From: Bacteroidota bacterium
Lineage (GTDB): Bacteria; Bacteroidota; Bacteroidia; 2-12-FULL-35-15
DNA: 64,000 bases
Assembly (NCBI GenBank): GCA_947504725.1
Contig: CANNHN010000002.1
Location: forward strand, 372,001 to 436,000
Direction: 5' to 3'
Numbering within the stretch: the first letter of the stretch is position 1; each line of letters opens with the position of its first letter. Shown one piece after another: positions 38,783 through 47,324 of this stretch. The notes beneath the pieces are model-generated. The model was not told the origin of the DNA. It saw only the letters and a list, made by a program, of their open reading frames with translations, and ran no database searches. The translations under genes were made by a program, and so were the position numbers.

Positions 38783-38862
38783 GCCCAGGTGGCGGAATTG
38801 GTAGACGCGCTGGTCTCAAACACCTGTGGGAAACCGTACCGGTTCGACTCCGGTCCTGGGTA
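38783..38862 (+). tRNA. tRNA-Leu (anticodon CAA)
   Basis: GCCCAGGTGGCGGAATTGGTAGACGCGCTGGTCTCAAACACC...GTACCGGTTCGACTCCGGTCCTGGGTA; long variable arm; CCA not encoded. Confidence 0.93.
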
Positions 38863-38863
38863 C

Positions 38864-38899
38864 AAAGCTCCAAAAAAAGGAAACTTTTTTTGGAGCTTT
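38864..38899 (+). terminator. Strong terminator after tRNA-Leu
   Basis: 16-bp perfect stem AAAGCTCCAAAAAAAG-gaaa-CTTTTTTTGGAGCTTT followed by T-run. Confidence 0.9.
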
Positions 38900-39050
38900 T
38901 TTTCTTTTCAAATTAAGGTATGGTGTTCAATTTCTTAATTTTTATCATTGCTTGAAATCATCCGAATCTTTCAAAAACGATTTTTAATTCTACTAAAACA
39001 GATAAAATTATCTTATTGATAAACAGTCGATTAGTTTTATATCGGCTATT

Positions 39051-39082
39051 TTGTTTAATTTATTGGCAATAAAGTTAAACAA
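39051..39082. promoter_or_regulatory. Candidate operator (site C): perfect TTGTTTAA-N16-TTAAACAA upstream of fasciclin gene
   Basis: TTGTTTAATTTATTGGCAATAAAGTTAAACAA; arms extend to TTTTGTTTAA/TTAAACAAAA. Confidence 0.7.
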
Positions 39083-39131
39083 AAATTACGTTGTTGTGTT
39101 TACTAAATAAATCAACTAAAAAACAGAAAAA

Positions 39132-39644
39132 ATGAAAAAACAAATGAAATCAGGATTAGTAGCTGTAGCATTATTATTTGCAGGAGCTGTAAGTGCACAA
39201 TCATCAGATATAGTAGACGTAGCAATTAGTTCAAAAGATCACACGACACTAGTGGCAGCTGTTAAAGCAGCTGACTTAGTAACGACATTAAAAAGCAAAG
39301 GACCTTTTACAGTATTTGCACCTACAAACAGTGCATTTGACAAGTTGCCAAAAGGAACAGTTGAAAATTTATTGAAACCAGAAAACAAAGCCGATTTAGC
39401 GAAACTGCTTACATACCATGTTGTAGCAGGTAATTTAAAAGCAAGTGATGTTTTAGCAGCAATCAAGGCTGGAAACGGAAAAGCAGTTGTAAAAACTGTA
39501 CAAGGAGAAAACTTAACTGCTACTTTAGAAAACGGAAAAGTAGTTTTAACGGATGCTAAAGGTGGTAAGGCAACAGTAGTTGCAACGGATTTAGCAGCAA
39601 GTAATGGCGTAGTGCATGTTATTGATACTGTTGTAATGCCATAA
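39132..39644 (+). CDS. Secreted fasciclin-domain protein
   Basis: Signal peptide; [47 protein letters not shown]...[14 protein letters not shown]. Confidence 0.95.
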   Translation: MKKQMKSGLVAVALLFAGAVSAQSSDIVDVAISSKDHTTLVAAVKAADLVTTLKSKGPFTVFAPTNSAFDKLPKGTVENLLKPENKADLAKLLTYHVVAGNLKASDVLAAIKAGNGKAVVKTVQGENLTATLENGKVVLTDAKGGKATVVATDLAASNGVVHVIDTVVMP

Positions 39645-39667
39645 TAATCGTAAAAGAAGTTTTTATG

Positions 39668-39701
39668 AAAGGTTGTTTTCGACAGAAGACAACCTTTTTT
39701 T
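39668..39701 (+). terminator. Terminator after fasciclin gene
   Basis: AAAGGTTGTtttcgacagaagACAACCTTTTTTT. Confidence 0.85.
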
Positions 39702-40035
39702 ATGTTAAGTAGGATTAATAGTTTCCGCCAATATTAAAAAGAATAGAAAAGCATAGTTTACATTAACAATTTAAACACAATAAAATAGCAGTTCTTTTAG
39801 TCCGATTCGATTTCTTCATAAATATTTTTTAATTAAATGAAACAAGCCAATTATCAGTATGCGATTTTTCTGCTCGTATTTCATTATATATCAAAATGAC
39901 GAATATTCTCTTGAATTGTGCAAACGCTAACTTCACGATTTTACTCAACAAAATGGAGAATTTTTTGTTTCAATAATTAGTATACTCAAAACCCAATAAC
40001 GATTTGTTAATTACATCAAATTTTTATTTACACAT

Positions 40036-40335
40036 ATGTTAGGAATTGAAAAACATTCACTCAAATTAACGAATTTCGATATAGATCGAATCATCGAAAT
40101 GGCTTGGGAAGACCGAACCCCGTTTGATGCCATTGAATATCAATTCGGACTTAACGAAGCTGCGGTAAAAGACATCATGAAAAACGGATTGAAATCGAGC
40201 AGTTATACATTATGGCGTAAGCGAGTACACAATTGCAAAACCAAACATGTTTCAAAAAGAATTGATGGCATAACGAGGTTTAAATGCAATTTACAACGAA
40301 ACATTTCAAACAATAAAATTTCCAAAAGAAGATGA
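40036..40335 (+). CDS. TIGR03643/DUF2805 family protein
   Basis: FDIDRIIEMAWEDRTPFDAIEYQFGLNEAAVKDIMKNGLKSSSYTLWRKRVHNCKTKHVSKR; recognised from family memory. Confidence 0.8.
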   Translation: MLGIEKHSLKLTNFDIDRIIEMAWEDRTPFDAIEYQFGLNEAAVKDIMKNGLKSSSYTLWRKRVHNCKTKHVSKRIDGITRFKCNLQRNISNNKISKRR

Positions 40336-41021
40336 GCAAAACATTTTTATTTGCTGGGGCCTCTAGCATAATTGCAAAAGAGGCCGCTAATTTACTAAAG
40401 CAAAAAGGACATCGAGTAATTGGCATAAGTACAAAAGATCGTCATGCATTGTATGACGAATTTTATAAAATTGAAAAGTATGATTTTGGGGCATTCCCTG
40501 AAATTGCAGATTCGATAGATGGTCTCGTGTATTTTCCGGGGACAATTAATCTTAAACCTTTTGGTCGATTAACACAGGCGGAATTTACAACCGATTTTCA
40601 AATAAATAGTTTAGGTGCAGTAGCTTTAACGCAAGCCTATTTAAACAATGTAAAAAAGTCGCCAAATGGTTCTATTGTGTTTTTAAGTTCAGTAGCAGCT
40701 AGTATCGGCCTACCATTTCATTCTTCTATAGCAATGGCTAAAGGTGCAATAGAAGGACTTACAAAAGCTTTAGCAGCAGAATTTGCTCCATCAATTAGGG
40801 TTAATTGCGTTGCACCTTCACTTGTAAATACACCAATGGGGGATAAATTTATTAATACTCCAGAAAAAATGGAGCTTATGAAAAAAAGAAACCCCCTTCA
40901 AAAAGTTGGCAATCCTATTGATGTTGCGAATGCTATCGTGTATTTATTATCTGAAGAATCTTCTTGGGTGACTGGCCAGATTTTAGCGGTTGATGGAGGA
41001 ATGAGTAAAATAAAAAACTAA
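40332..41021 (+). CDS. SDR-family oxidoreductase
   Basis: FAGASSIIAKEAANLLKQKGHRVIGIS, GSIVFLSSVAAS, HSSIAMAKGAIEGLTKALA, SSWVTGQILAVDGGMS; overlaps upstream ORF by 4 nt. Confidence 0.9.
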   Translation: MSKTFLFAGASSIIAKEAANLLKQKGHRVIGISTKDRHALYDEFYKIEKYDFGAFPEIADSIDGLVYFPGTINLKPFGRLTQAEFTTDFQINSLGAVALTQAYLNNVKKSPNGSIVFLSSVAASIGLPFHSSIAMAKGAIEGLTKALAAEFAPSIRVNCVAPSLVNTPMGDKFINTPEKMELMKKRNPLQKVGNPIDVANAIVYLLSEESSWVTGQILAVDGGMSKIKN

Positions 41022-41028
41022 TTTTTAT

Positions 41029-41682
41029 ATGGAGACACATCTTACGCACAACGATTTAATGGCCATGGAAAAAAGGCTAAGAGGCAATTTGATTAATTCC
41101 GCAGGTGGTTTTAAAAGTGTTTCTTTGATTGGCACTGCGGATAAAAAAAAGCAATCGAACCTCGCCATTTTTAGTTCTATTGTTCATATAGGCGCCTCTC
41201 CACCACTCATTGCTTTTATTGTAAGACCAGATTCTGTTGAACGGAATACGCTAGAGAATATTCTTGAAACGGGGTATTACACGATAAACCACCTGAACGA
41301 GAGCAATTATGAAAAAGGGCACCAAACATCAGCTCGATACCCTAAAGAAATTTCTGAATTTGATGAGGTTGGATTAAAAAGTGTTTATAAAGATGGTTTT
41401 TTAGCCCCTTATGTGGAAGAAAGCAATATCCAACTTGGAATCCAATTTAAGGAGCGAATAGATCTTGTTATTAACGGGACTGTTTTAATTATTGGACAAA
41501 TTCAACATCTGTATTTTCCAAAAGGTTGCTTATGTGAAGATGCGTTTTTGGATCTTGAAAAAGCAAATTCGATTACTTGCTCTGGTCTTGACAGTTATCA
41601 TAAAACGATCCGAATGAATAGATTGAGTTATGCAAAACCAAATCAAAAAATCGAAGTTGTAAAAATGAAATATTGTGAATAA
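41029..41682 (+). CDS. Flavin reductase-like (FMN-binding split barrel) protein
   Basis: KSVSLIGTADKKKQSNLAIFSSIVHIGASPPLIAFIVRPD...RNTLENILETGYYTINHLNE. Confidence 0.85.
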   Translation: METHLTHNDLMAMEKRLRGNLINSAGGFKSVSLIGTADKKKQSNLAIFSSIVHIGASPPLIAFIVRPDSVERNTLENILETGYYTINHLNESNYEKGHQTSARYPKEISEFDEVGLKSVYKDGFLAPYVEESNIQLGIQFKERIDLVINGTVLIIGQIQHLYFPKGCLCEDAFLDLEKANSITCSGLDSYHKTIRMNRLSYAKPNQKIEVVKMKYCE

Positions 41683-41707
41683 ATCATTTGAAAAAGGGAA
41701 TGCCTAT

Positions 41708-41800
41708 TTAGTTCTTGTCTTGCTGCTTAATGGATAGGTAAAATCCAATTCCAAATAATAAGCTTATAAGGCCTGCAAAATATGGTATTATATCAGTCAT
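41708..41800 (-). CDS. Possible 30-aa single-TM micropeptide
   Basis: MTDIIPYFAGLISLLFGIGFYLSIKQQDKN, read by hand; below the ORF-track cutoff. Confidence 0.35.
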   Translation of the reverse strand: MTDIIPYFAGLISLLFGIGFYLSIKQQDKN

Positions 41801-41801
41801 T

Positions 41802-41978
41802 TTATTTATTTTGAATTAGTTTTAAATAAATTCCGAATGCTAGAATAGAAGGAACCCAAATTCCTATAAATGTGGCATCACTTGTATTTCCCTGAAAATA
41901 TAAAATTTCTGAAAAAATTAGTGAAAGGATAGCTGCTATAAATAGAAGCTTATCTGCTAGAGTAAATTTGTTAAACAT
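41802..41978 (-). CDS. Possible 58-aa small membrane protein (two hydrophobic segments)
   Basis: MFNKFTLADKLLFIAAILSLIFSEILYFQGNTSDATFIGIWVPSILAFGIYLKLIQNK, read by hand; below the ORF-track cutoff. Confidence 0.5.
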   Translation of the reverse strand: MFNKFTLADKLLFIAAILSLIFSEILYFQGNTSDATFIGIWVPSILAFGIYLKLIQNK

Positions 41979-42127
41979 TTTTTATTTTATATTATAGTTA
42001 CTTTATCTAAACAAACCAAGTTTCAAATAGTTTAAACTACATAAAAAATAAAGTGGATTAATGAATAAATAGCTCATTTTGAGTGCTATATAGTAGCTTG
42101 ACGTTATTAAATAATAATACAATACTT

Positions 42128-42277
42128 ATGAAATACCAAAATGCAATAGGGCGAGATTTAAAGTACTCAAAGCAACGTTCTCGAAAATTAAATGATTTGT
42201 TAGCGAACTATTCAATCATCCCGAAAAAGTCAAGAACCTTTTTACTAATTACTTTGTCACAAATTATTAGAATATAG
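42128..42277 (+). pseudogene. Possible Dps/ferritin-like N-terminal relic
   Basis: MKYQNAIGRDLKYSKQRSRKLNDLLANYSI resembles the Dps N-terminal KLNDLLANYxIFYQN segment, then loses similarity. Confidence 0.35.
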
Positions 42278-42479
42278 AAATACCACTGAAACACCAGGTC
42301 AAGTATAATTTTATTATTCTACTTCACTCGATGGTCTTACTATTACCTTAGCAAGGAGAATTGAAACTCACATTTTAAAGTTGAAAACCAAAACGTATTT
42401 GACCAATCTTAAAAAGCATCCTGAAATTGCTCAAAACTTACAATGAAGTATTTTTAAAGCTGCTACCCCGATAGCAATC

Positions 42480-42534
42480 GGTCTCAAACACCTGTGGGAA
42501 ACCTTCCCGGTTCGACTCCGGTCCTGGGTACAAA
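42480..42534 (+). repeat. Partial tRNA-Leu 3' copy (candidate att remnant / pseudo-tRNA)
   Basis: GGTCTCAAACACCTGTGGGAAACCttcCCGGTTCGACTCCGGTCCTGGGTACAAA; 52/55 identical to 38812-38866; 5' half of the tRNA absent. Confidence 0.85.
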
Positions 42535-42558
42535 ACCTCTCAGAAGTAAGGTTTTTTT
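42532..42558 (+). terminator. Short hairpin with T-run after the tRNA-Leu fragment
   Basis: AAAACCT-ctcagaagta-AGGTTTTTTTT. Confidence 0.5.
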
Positions 42559-42746
42559 TATTTAGTCTAATTCAAGTCTCTATATCTATTACTTTGAACA
42601 AGTAATAAATTAGTCAATTTAGTTCATATTTAATATACAATTATTAAATTTTATTAATTGTGAATAGGTAAGAAATATGAAATTATATTTTTTATTCTGG
42701 AATTAATCAGCGGACATTTGTTTCATAATAATTAAAAACAAAATTT

Positions 42747-44510
42747 ATGAAAACTCAAATTCAAAAAATTCTAATCGTACTTGCAATAGCATTGTCGGTT
42801 AATTCAAAAGCACAAACAACAGTAGATCTAGTTTATGTGTTTGATTCAACAATAGTGACTAGTTGTTCTACGCCATACGCTATAGATCTTTCAGTTTTCG
42901 GTTATGCAACAGGATATACTGCAGGTCTTGACATAATTGACTTGCATTGTTTTTGGGGAGATGGCACAGACAGTATAGCTGCAGCAAATATTACAAGCTC
43001 ATTCCCAGACTATTTCCAATCATACGGAATACCGCATACTTATTATTCTCCAGGAATTTATACTGTGATGATTGTAGCTTCTGGCCCAGATGGGACGGAT
43101 GATACAATGTACAATCCTCCGATTATAGTAGGTTCGGGATGTACAACTGTTGATGGATATTGCTATACTGATAATAATAGTAATTGTTTATTTGACTCTG
43201 GGGATGATACATTGGCTGGTCAAGCAATTAACATTACTGATGCTTCTGGAAACGTTTTCGGTTATAGTTATACAAACTCTAGTGGTTATTATTCAACGTC
43301 AATTCCATCAGGGTTTACAGGATTACAAATTTCTCCTTCCCCTTCTATTTATGCAACTATTTGTCCAGCATCTGGATTCTATACATTTAATTCAACAGGA
43401 AGTAGTTTAAGTTTTGATTTTGGTGTTGTTTGTTCTGCTTCGTCATACGATTTATATGCCTCACACAGCTTTAGTGGTGTTGGAGCCCCAGGAAGTAACG
43501 CAAGTCTGTCATTTTATGCTGGAGTTTATTCTTGTACAACAAGTCCATCAGTTATTACACTTACGTTAGATCCAAATGTAAGCTATGTAAATATGATTAC
43601 TGGGCCCATCCCAACATCTGTCGTTGGAAATGTTTTAACATGGAATACTTCAATGTCTTCTTCCCTTTATTGGTCTATGGGTTTTTATGCGAACATAAAC
43701 ATTTTAACAAATACTACTGCAACTATTATGAGTTCAGCTTGCTTCAATGTTAGCATTTCTCCTACATCATCTGATTTGAATCCAACCAACAATAGCCATA
43801 CTTGGTGCTTACTTATCGGAGGTCCATACGACCCAAACAGCAAAGAAGTAAGTCCTGCGGGAATTGGTGCAACTGGAGATATTGCTCCAAATTCAGAACT
43901 TACGTATACTGTAAATTTTCAAAACACTGGAACCGCTCCTGCAATAAATGTTTATGTGATGGATACGATTAGCAATAATTTAGACATGTCTACTTTTCAA
44001 ATTGTAGCAAGTAGTCATGCAATGAATCCATATTTTTATGAAGGAAACATTATCCGTTTTGATTACCCAAACATTATGCTTCCTGATAGTAATGCAAATG
44101 AAGCATTGTCACATGGATGGGTTGTGTATAAAATAAAAACAAAGAGTGGTTTAACAAATGGAACGCAGATAAAAAACACAGGACATATTTTCTTTGATTA
44201 TAATTCTGCAATTGTAACTAATACAACACTCAATACAATTAATACGGCATTAAGCGTTTCGGAAAATCACAACGAGCTATCAACATTAATTTATCCGAAC
44301 CCAGCACAAAATCAATTTACAGTTGAATTTGGAGAAGAGGTGAGTGGCTTACTTTCTGTTGTGGATATTTCTGGTCGTGTTGTTAAAACTATCAGCATAA
44401 ATAAAACAAATAGTGTTTTTGTAAATACAGATGATTTTAGCTCTGGGCTTTACGGATTAATGATGCCAGGAGTAAAATTGAAACAAAATAGAGTGCAAAT
44501 TATAAAATAG
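42747..44510 (+). CDS. Large T9SS-sorted secreted protein (DUF11-like/PKD-like repeats)
   Basis: Signal peptide; PNSELTYTVNFQNTGTAPAINVYVMDTI; C-terminal YPNPAQNQFTVEFGEEVSGLLSVVDISGRVVKT. Confidence 0.85.
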   Translation: MKTQIQKILIVLAIALSVNSKAQTTVDLVYVFDSTIVTSCSTPYAIDLSVFGYATGYTAGLDIIDLHCFWGDGTDSIAAANITSSFPDYFQSYGIPHTYYSPGIYTVMIVASGPDGTDDTMYNPPIIVGSGCTTVDGYCYTDNNSNCLFDSGDDTLAGQAINITDASGNVFGYSYTNSSGYYSTSIPSGFTGLQISPSPSIYATICPASGFYTFNSTGSSLSFDFGVVCSASSYDLYASHSFSGVGAPGSNASLSFYAGVYSCTTSPSVITLTLDPNVSYVNMITGPIPTSVVGNVLTWNTSMSSSLYWSMGFYANINILTNTTATIMSSACFNVSISPTSSDLNPTNNSHTWCLLIGGPYDPNSKEVSPAGIGATGDIAPNSELTYTVNFQNTGTAPAINVYVMDTISNNLDMSTFQIVASSHAMNPYFYEGNIIRFDYPNIMLPDSNANEALSHGWVVYKIKTKSGLTNGTQIKNTGHIFFDYNSAIVTNTTLNTINTALSVSENHNELSTLIYPNPAQNQFTVEFGEEVSGLLSVVDISGRVVKTISINKTNSVFVNTDDFSSGLYGLMMPGVKLKQNRVQIIK

Positions 44511-44526
44511 AGAATTTTTTTTAAAT

Positions 44527-44559
44527 AAAAAGACCCGACAGTATCTGTTGGGTCTTTTT
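44527..44559 (+). terminator. Rho-independent terminator
   Basis: AAAAAGACCCGACAgtatcTGTTGGGTCTTTTT. Confidence 0.85.
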
Positions 44560-44592
44560 ATTTACCTTTACATCCTACCTGAAAAAAAATAG

Positions 44593-45063
44593 ATGAGCAA
44601 ACCGAGTTTTGATGAAATTTATATGGAGTTGGCAGAAAATCTTGCCAAACGTTCTCATTGTGTAAAGGCGCAAGTTGGTGCTGTGCTCACAAAAGATACA
44701 CGCATTGTTTCTTTGGGATATAATGGTCCGCCTGCTGGAACACACAACTGTGACCTTGAGTGGCCAAAAGATGGTTGTCCACGTGATAGCAAAGGAAGTT
44801 GTTCCTTAGCGTTGCATGCCGAACAAAATGCTATTCTTTATGCCTCAAAAAACAATGTAGTAATGGAAGGGTCAACCTTGTATGTGACGCTTTCTCCATG
44901 CATTTCATGTGCGCGTGTAATTTATACTATGGGCATAAAAAAAGTGTTTTATTTGAATTCATATGCTGATTTCAAAGGTTTAAAAAGCGATGAAGGGGTT
45001 GATTTCCTTCAAAAATTTGGGGTAGAAGTTGTTCGTTATGCCAAAAAAGTTTCTGCAATTTAA
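44593..45063 (+). CDS. dCMP deaminase / ComEB-like deaminase
   Basis: HAEQNAILYASKNN...TLYVTLSPCISCARVIYTMGIKKV zinc motif. Confidence 0.92.
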   Translation: MSKPSFDEIYMELAENLAKRSHCVKAQVGAVLTKDTRIVSLGYNGPPAGTHNCDLEWPKDGCPRDSKGSCSLALHAEQNAILYASKNNVVMEGSTLYVTLSPCISCARVIYTMGIKKVFYLNSYADFKGLKSDEGVDFLQKFGVEVVRYAKKVSAI

Positions 45064-45075
45064 TTTCAAACATCA

Positions 45076-46677
45076 ATGAATCGCCCCAAATTTTATATTT
45101 ATCTTCCTATCGTTTTTGCCTTGGTTCTTATTCTAGGAATCTTTATTGGCAGTACTTTCGGACTTAAGAAATCAAATGGAAGTATTTCTCTTGATAGTGG
45201 CGATCAATACAATAAGATAGATCAAATTTTAAGATATGTTGAAGATCAATACGTAGATACAATCAAAACAAAAGACCTAGTAGAAAAAACAATCATCTCT
45301 TTGTTGGCCAATCTCGATCCACACTCTAGTTACATTTCTGCTGAAGAACTACTTACTAGTAATGAACCTTTACAAGGAAACTTCGAAGGGATTGGAGTGG
45401 AATTTAATATTGTGGATGATACCATTCGAGTAATTTCTGCTATTGCTGCCGGCCCATCCGAAGCAGTTGGCGTTCAAGCAGGAGATAAAATTATTAAAGT
45501 AAACGGAAAAGTAGTTGCCGGAAAAAAAATCACAAATAAACAGGTGATGGAGAACTTAAAAGGCAAAGGTGGAACAAAAGTAAAAGTAAGTATCATGAGA
45601 AGAGGAAAGGCGGGCTTGCTTGATTTCAATATTACTCGCGGAACAATCCCAATTTATAGTATTGATGTTTCGTATATGCTGAATTCAAAAACGGGATATA
45701 TTAAAATCAGCAGATTTGGTGCAACAACCTATGACGAATATATGCTTGCTTTTGAAAAGCTAAAACTACAAGGCATGCAGCAGTTAGTTGTTGACTTACG
45801 AGGTAATGGTGGCGGATACTTAAATACAGCGGTTGATATAGCGGATGAATTTTTAAGCAATGGGAAGGGAATTGTATACACAGCCGGGAAAGCTCGTCCT
45901 CGCAAAGATTATACAGCAACAAAGAAAGGAGAATTTGAAAATGGTAAATTGGTTGTATTGATTGATGATGGCTCTGCTTCAGCAAGTGAAATTTTAGCTG
46001 GCGCTCTGCAGGATAATGATCGGGCAACAATTATTGGTAGAAGATCTTTTGGAAAAGGATTGGTGCAAGAACAAAGTGAATTTTCTGATAGTTCTGCGAT
46101 TCGATTAACCATTGCGCGTTACTATACTCCAACGGGAAGATGTATTCAAAAGTCGTATGCAAATGGAGTTGATGCTTATTACGAAGAAGAGATGAATCGT
46201 TTTGCAAATGGAGAATTAGGAAATGCGGACAGTATAAAGATTAATGACTCTATAAAGTTTACTACTCCTGCAGGAAAAGTTGTGTATGGTGGCGGTGGAA
46301 TTGTTCCTGATGTATTTGTTGCATTAGATACAGTTGGACGTACTCTTTACTTAAGTGAATTGGTCTACTCTGGTGTGTTAAACGATTTTGCTTTTGAATA
46401 TTCAGATAAAGAGCGTAACAAGTTAAAAGCATTTAAGTCGGTTGATAATTTTAATAAGTCGTTTTCTATTTCGCCTACATTGTTTAATGAATTAGTTGTT
46501 TACGCGGATAAAAATAAAATCAAAAGAAATCAAACAGAGATAAAAATGTCTGAGTCGATAATTAAAAATCAGCTAAAAGCGTTAATTGCACGAAACATTT
46601 TTAATGGAGAAGGTTATTATCAAGTGATACAAAGTCAGGATAATGTTTTGAAGAAGGCCGTTGAATTAATGAAATAA
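45076..46677 (+). CDS. S41-family C-terminal processing peptidase
   Basis: PDZ domain GIGVEFNIVDDTIRVISAIAAGPSEAVGVQAGDKIIKVNG; LVVLIDDGSASASEILAGALQDNDRATIIGRRSFGKGLVQ. Confidence 0.95.
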   Translation: MNRPKFYIYLPIVFALVLILGIFIGSTFGLKKSNGSISLDSGDQYNKIDQILRYVEDQYVDTIKTKDLVEKTIISLLANLDPHSSYISAEELLTSNEPLQGNFEGIGVEFNIVDDTIRVISAIAAGPSEAVGVQAGDKIIKVNGKVVAGKKITNKQVMENLKGKGGTKVKVSIMRRGKAGLLDFNITRGTIPIYSIDVSYMLNSKTGYIKISRFGATTYDEYMLAFEKLKLQGMQQLVVDLRGNGGGYLNTAVDIADEFLSNGKGIVYTAGKARPRKDYTATKKGEFENGKLVVLIDDGSASASEILAGALQDNDRATIIGRRSFGKGLVQEQSEFSDSSAIRLTIARYYTPTGRCIQKSYANGVDAYYEEEMNRFANGELGNADSIKINDSIKFTTPAGKVVYGGGGIVPDVFVALDTVGRTLYLSELVYSGVLNDFAFEYSDKERNKLKAFKSVDNFNKSFSISPTLFNELVVYADKNKIKRNQTEIKMSESIIKNQLKALIARNIFNGEGYYQVIQSQDNVLKKAVELMK

Positions 46678-46727
46678 CGCATCAATAATGTCTGCATCAA
46701 CGCAGATCGGTCGGGGCGACAATAAAT

Positions 46728-46767
46728 AAAAAAGCCTCTCAAACAATATGTTTGAGAGGCTTTTTTA
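46728..46767. terminator. Terminator between convergent genes
   Basis: AAAAAAGCCTCTCAAAcaatatgTTTGAGAGGCTTTTTT. Confidence 0.9.
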
Positions 46768-46780
46768 ATGTAATAACTGA

Positions 46781-46987
46781 TTAGTGAGCAGCAGCTGTTG
46801 AATCAGGAGCCGTAGCTGTAGAATCAGGAGCAACTTCAGTAGTTACAGCAGCGCTAGCAGCGTTGAACAAAGAGTCCATTTTTGCTTTTGCTTCTGCTTC
46901 CATTTTAGCAGCTTCTTCTGCAGACGGTCCGCAAGAAACGATGCTTAATGCACCTGCTACGAACAATAAAGAAAATAATTTTTTCAT
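46781..46987 (-). CDS. Small Ala-rich putative lipoprotein
   Basis: MKKLFSLLFVAGALSIVSCGPSAEEAAKMEAEAKAKMDSL; lipobox-like IVSC. Confidence 0.65.
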   Translation of the reverse strand: MKKLFSLLFVAGALSIVSCGPSAEEAAKMEAEAKAKMDSLFNAASAAVTTEVAPDSTATAPDSTAAAH

Positions 46988-47324
46988 TTTGGTTTGTTTT
47001 GTTTTTTGATTAATACTAGTATCTAAGCGCAAAGGTAGCTAAAATTCTATATTAGCAAAATGTTATATTCATCTAAAGCACAATTATTTAAACAATGGAT
47101 TGTTAATACCGAAGAGCACATTCAATAAATAGCCCAATAATATTGGACTATTATGACTGTAGCATCGGCATTATTCGGAATAAAATGGAGATAAAAAAGG
47201 ATATAAATTTGGAATAAGAACCCTAAAAACAATGATTCTTTAATAGATTTTTGCCCAAAACAGACTTAAATATCTTTATCTTTACGACTCAATTTATAAA
47301 AATTAACCTCTAAAAACATATACT

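Noticed and set aside
39841-39980. Possible interrupted ORF (YQNDEYSLELCKR*LHDFTQQNGEFFVSIIS) before TIGR03643
   Set aside because: Suggestive of a decayed gene but too short and without recognisable homology; not listed as a feature.
40005-40036. Operator upstream of TIGR03643 (TTTGTTAA-N16-TTTACACA)
   Set aside because: Only 10/16 matches; expected by chance when scanning an AT-rich region of this size.
38863-42479. Integrase or transposase within the tRNA-flanked segment
   Set aside because: No ORF in the interval shows tyrosine/serine recombinase or transposase features.
42480-42534. Second functional tRNA-Leu gene
   Set aside because: Only the anticodon loop to 3' end is present; the 5' acceptor strand and D arm are missing, so it is treated as a fragment/att remnant.
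47080-47094. Operator half-site TTAAACAA upstream of sod
   Set aside because: No partner half-site at N16; isolated 8-mers are expected by chance.
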